DNA from: Paludibacteraceae bacterium
Lineage (GTDB): Bacteria; Bacteroidota; Bacteroidia; Bacteroidales; Paludibacteraceae
Length of the DNA stretch: 14,342 nucleotides
Direction of reading: 5' to 3'
Assembly (NCBI GenBank): GCA_017965125.1
Contig: JAGCQO010000035.1
Location: 1 to 14,342 of the forward strand
How positions within the stretch are numbered: position 1 is the stretch's first letter; each line of letters starts with the position of its first letter. The position numbers were made by a program, and so were the translations under genes. This document shows, piece by piece, positions 14,103 to 14,342 of this stretch. Under the pieces are notes generated by a model. The model made no database searches. It was not told the origin of the DNA and worked only from the letters and a program-made list of their open reading frames with translations.

Positions 14103-14342
14103 ATGACTAAAAAAAGGGACGATTTCATAAGAATAAGAGACATAGCGTACATCTGTGTCGCAAACTGGAAATACTTTGCAGTATCGCTGTTGATTGCGCT
14201 CAGCGTCTCACTGTTGTATCTGCTTGTGACCCCGGCAAAATTCACGATTCAGGCGTCGCTGCTGATAAAAGAGGAATCAAAGGCTGGCAGTCAGATAACA
14301 AACGAAACTTCACCATTCTCCGACTTCGGCTTCTTCAATGTA
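14103..14342 (+). CDS. Wzz/Wzc-like chain-length determinant protein, N-terminal part (runs off window)
   Basis: The open frame begins at ATG 14103 and continues to the last base (80 codons visible). A short basic cytoplasmic start (MTKKRDDFIRIRD) leads to a membrane helix (about residues 26-43, YFAVSLLIALSVSLLYLL). Then comes T-P-A-K-F-T-I-Q-A-S-L-L-I-K-E-E, the typical post-helix strand of Wzz domains. These inner-membrane proteins set polysaccharide chain length and couple to the outer-membrane exporter encoded just upstream. In Bacteroidetes the same start occurs in stand-alone Wzz proteins and in Wzc proteins with a C-terminal tyrosine kinase; the missing 3' part decides which. Confidence 0.85.
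   Translation, partial: MTKKRDDFIRIRDIAYICVANWKYFAVSLLIALSVSLLYLLVTPAKFTIQASLLIKEESKAGSQITNETSPFSDFGFFNV

Overview
The window looks like chromosomal DNA of a Bacteroidales bacterium (Bacteroides, Prevotella or Muribaculaceae-like). The evidence is the gene families (a Bacteroidetes-type LptD, a single-MCE MlaD-like protein, a DUF4270 lipoprotein, a truncated starch-synthase-like protein beside panC), A-rich leaders with little Shine-Dalgarno signal, and several exact copies of the Bacteroidetes -7 promoter element TAnnTTTG. No rRNA, tRNA, CRISPR array, insertion sequence or phage gene was seen. It reads as a mostly ordinary core-genome segment whose right edge enters an exopolysaccharide locus.

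Layout. 1-826 (+): the 3' end of an iron-containing alcohol dehydrogenase gene, then an AhpD-like carboxymuconolactone decarboxylase-family protein, closed by a bidirectional terminator. 904-3182 (-): a two-gene envelope operon, transcribed as an N-acetylmuramoyl-L-alanine amidase followed by a MlaD-like MCE protein. 3385-7634 (+): divergent from that operon, lptD, ttcA and a membrane-anchored GH25 lysozyme, joined by 44 and 20 nt overlaps. 7686-8366 (-): an unrecognised secreted protein, convergent with the lysozyme gene across a terminator. 8499-9218 (+): hisA standing alone, divergent from the secreted-protein gene through interleaved promoters and followed by a 26-codon ORF that may be a gene remnant. 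9432-10653 (-): panC-panD. 10790-12952 (+): a protein equivalent to only the N-terminal half of starch synthase, then a DUF4270 lipoprotein. 13282-14342 (+): a Wza-like polysaccharide export lipoprotein and the start of a Wzz-like chain-length protein.

How the genes work together. The centre (amidase, MCE protein, LptD, lysozyme) is an outer-membrane and cell-wall group: lipid transport, LPS insertion and peptidoglycan cleavage, with the tRNA-modifying enzyme TtcA embedded in the same transcription unit. PanC and PanD make pantothenate from aspartate-derived beta-alanine and pantoate. The right end starts an export machine for surface polysaccharide.

I did not find a clearly new system. The loci most worth a second look are the truncated starch-synthase-like protein that lacks the KxGG substrate motif and is paired with a probably surface-exposed DUF4270 lipoprotein, the unidentified secreted protein at 7686-8366, the small ORF after hisA, and the AhpD-like protein lacking the usual active-site histidine.
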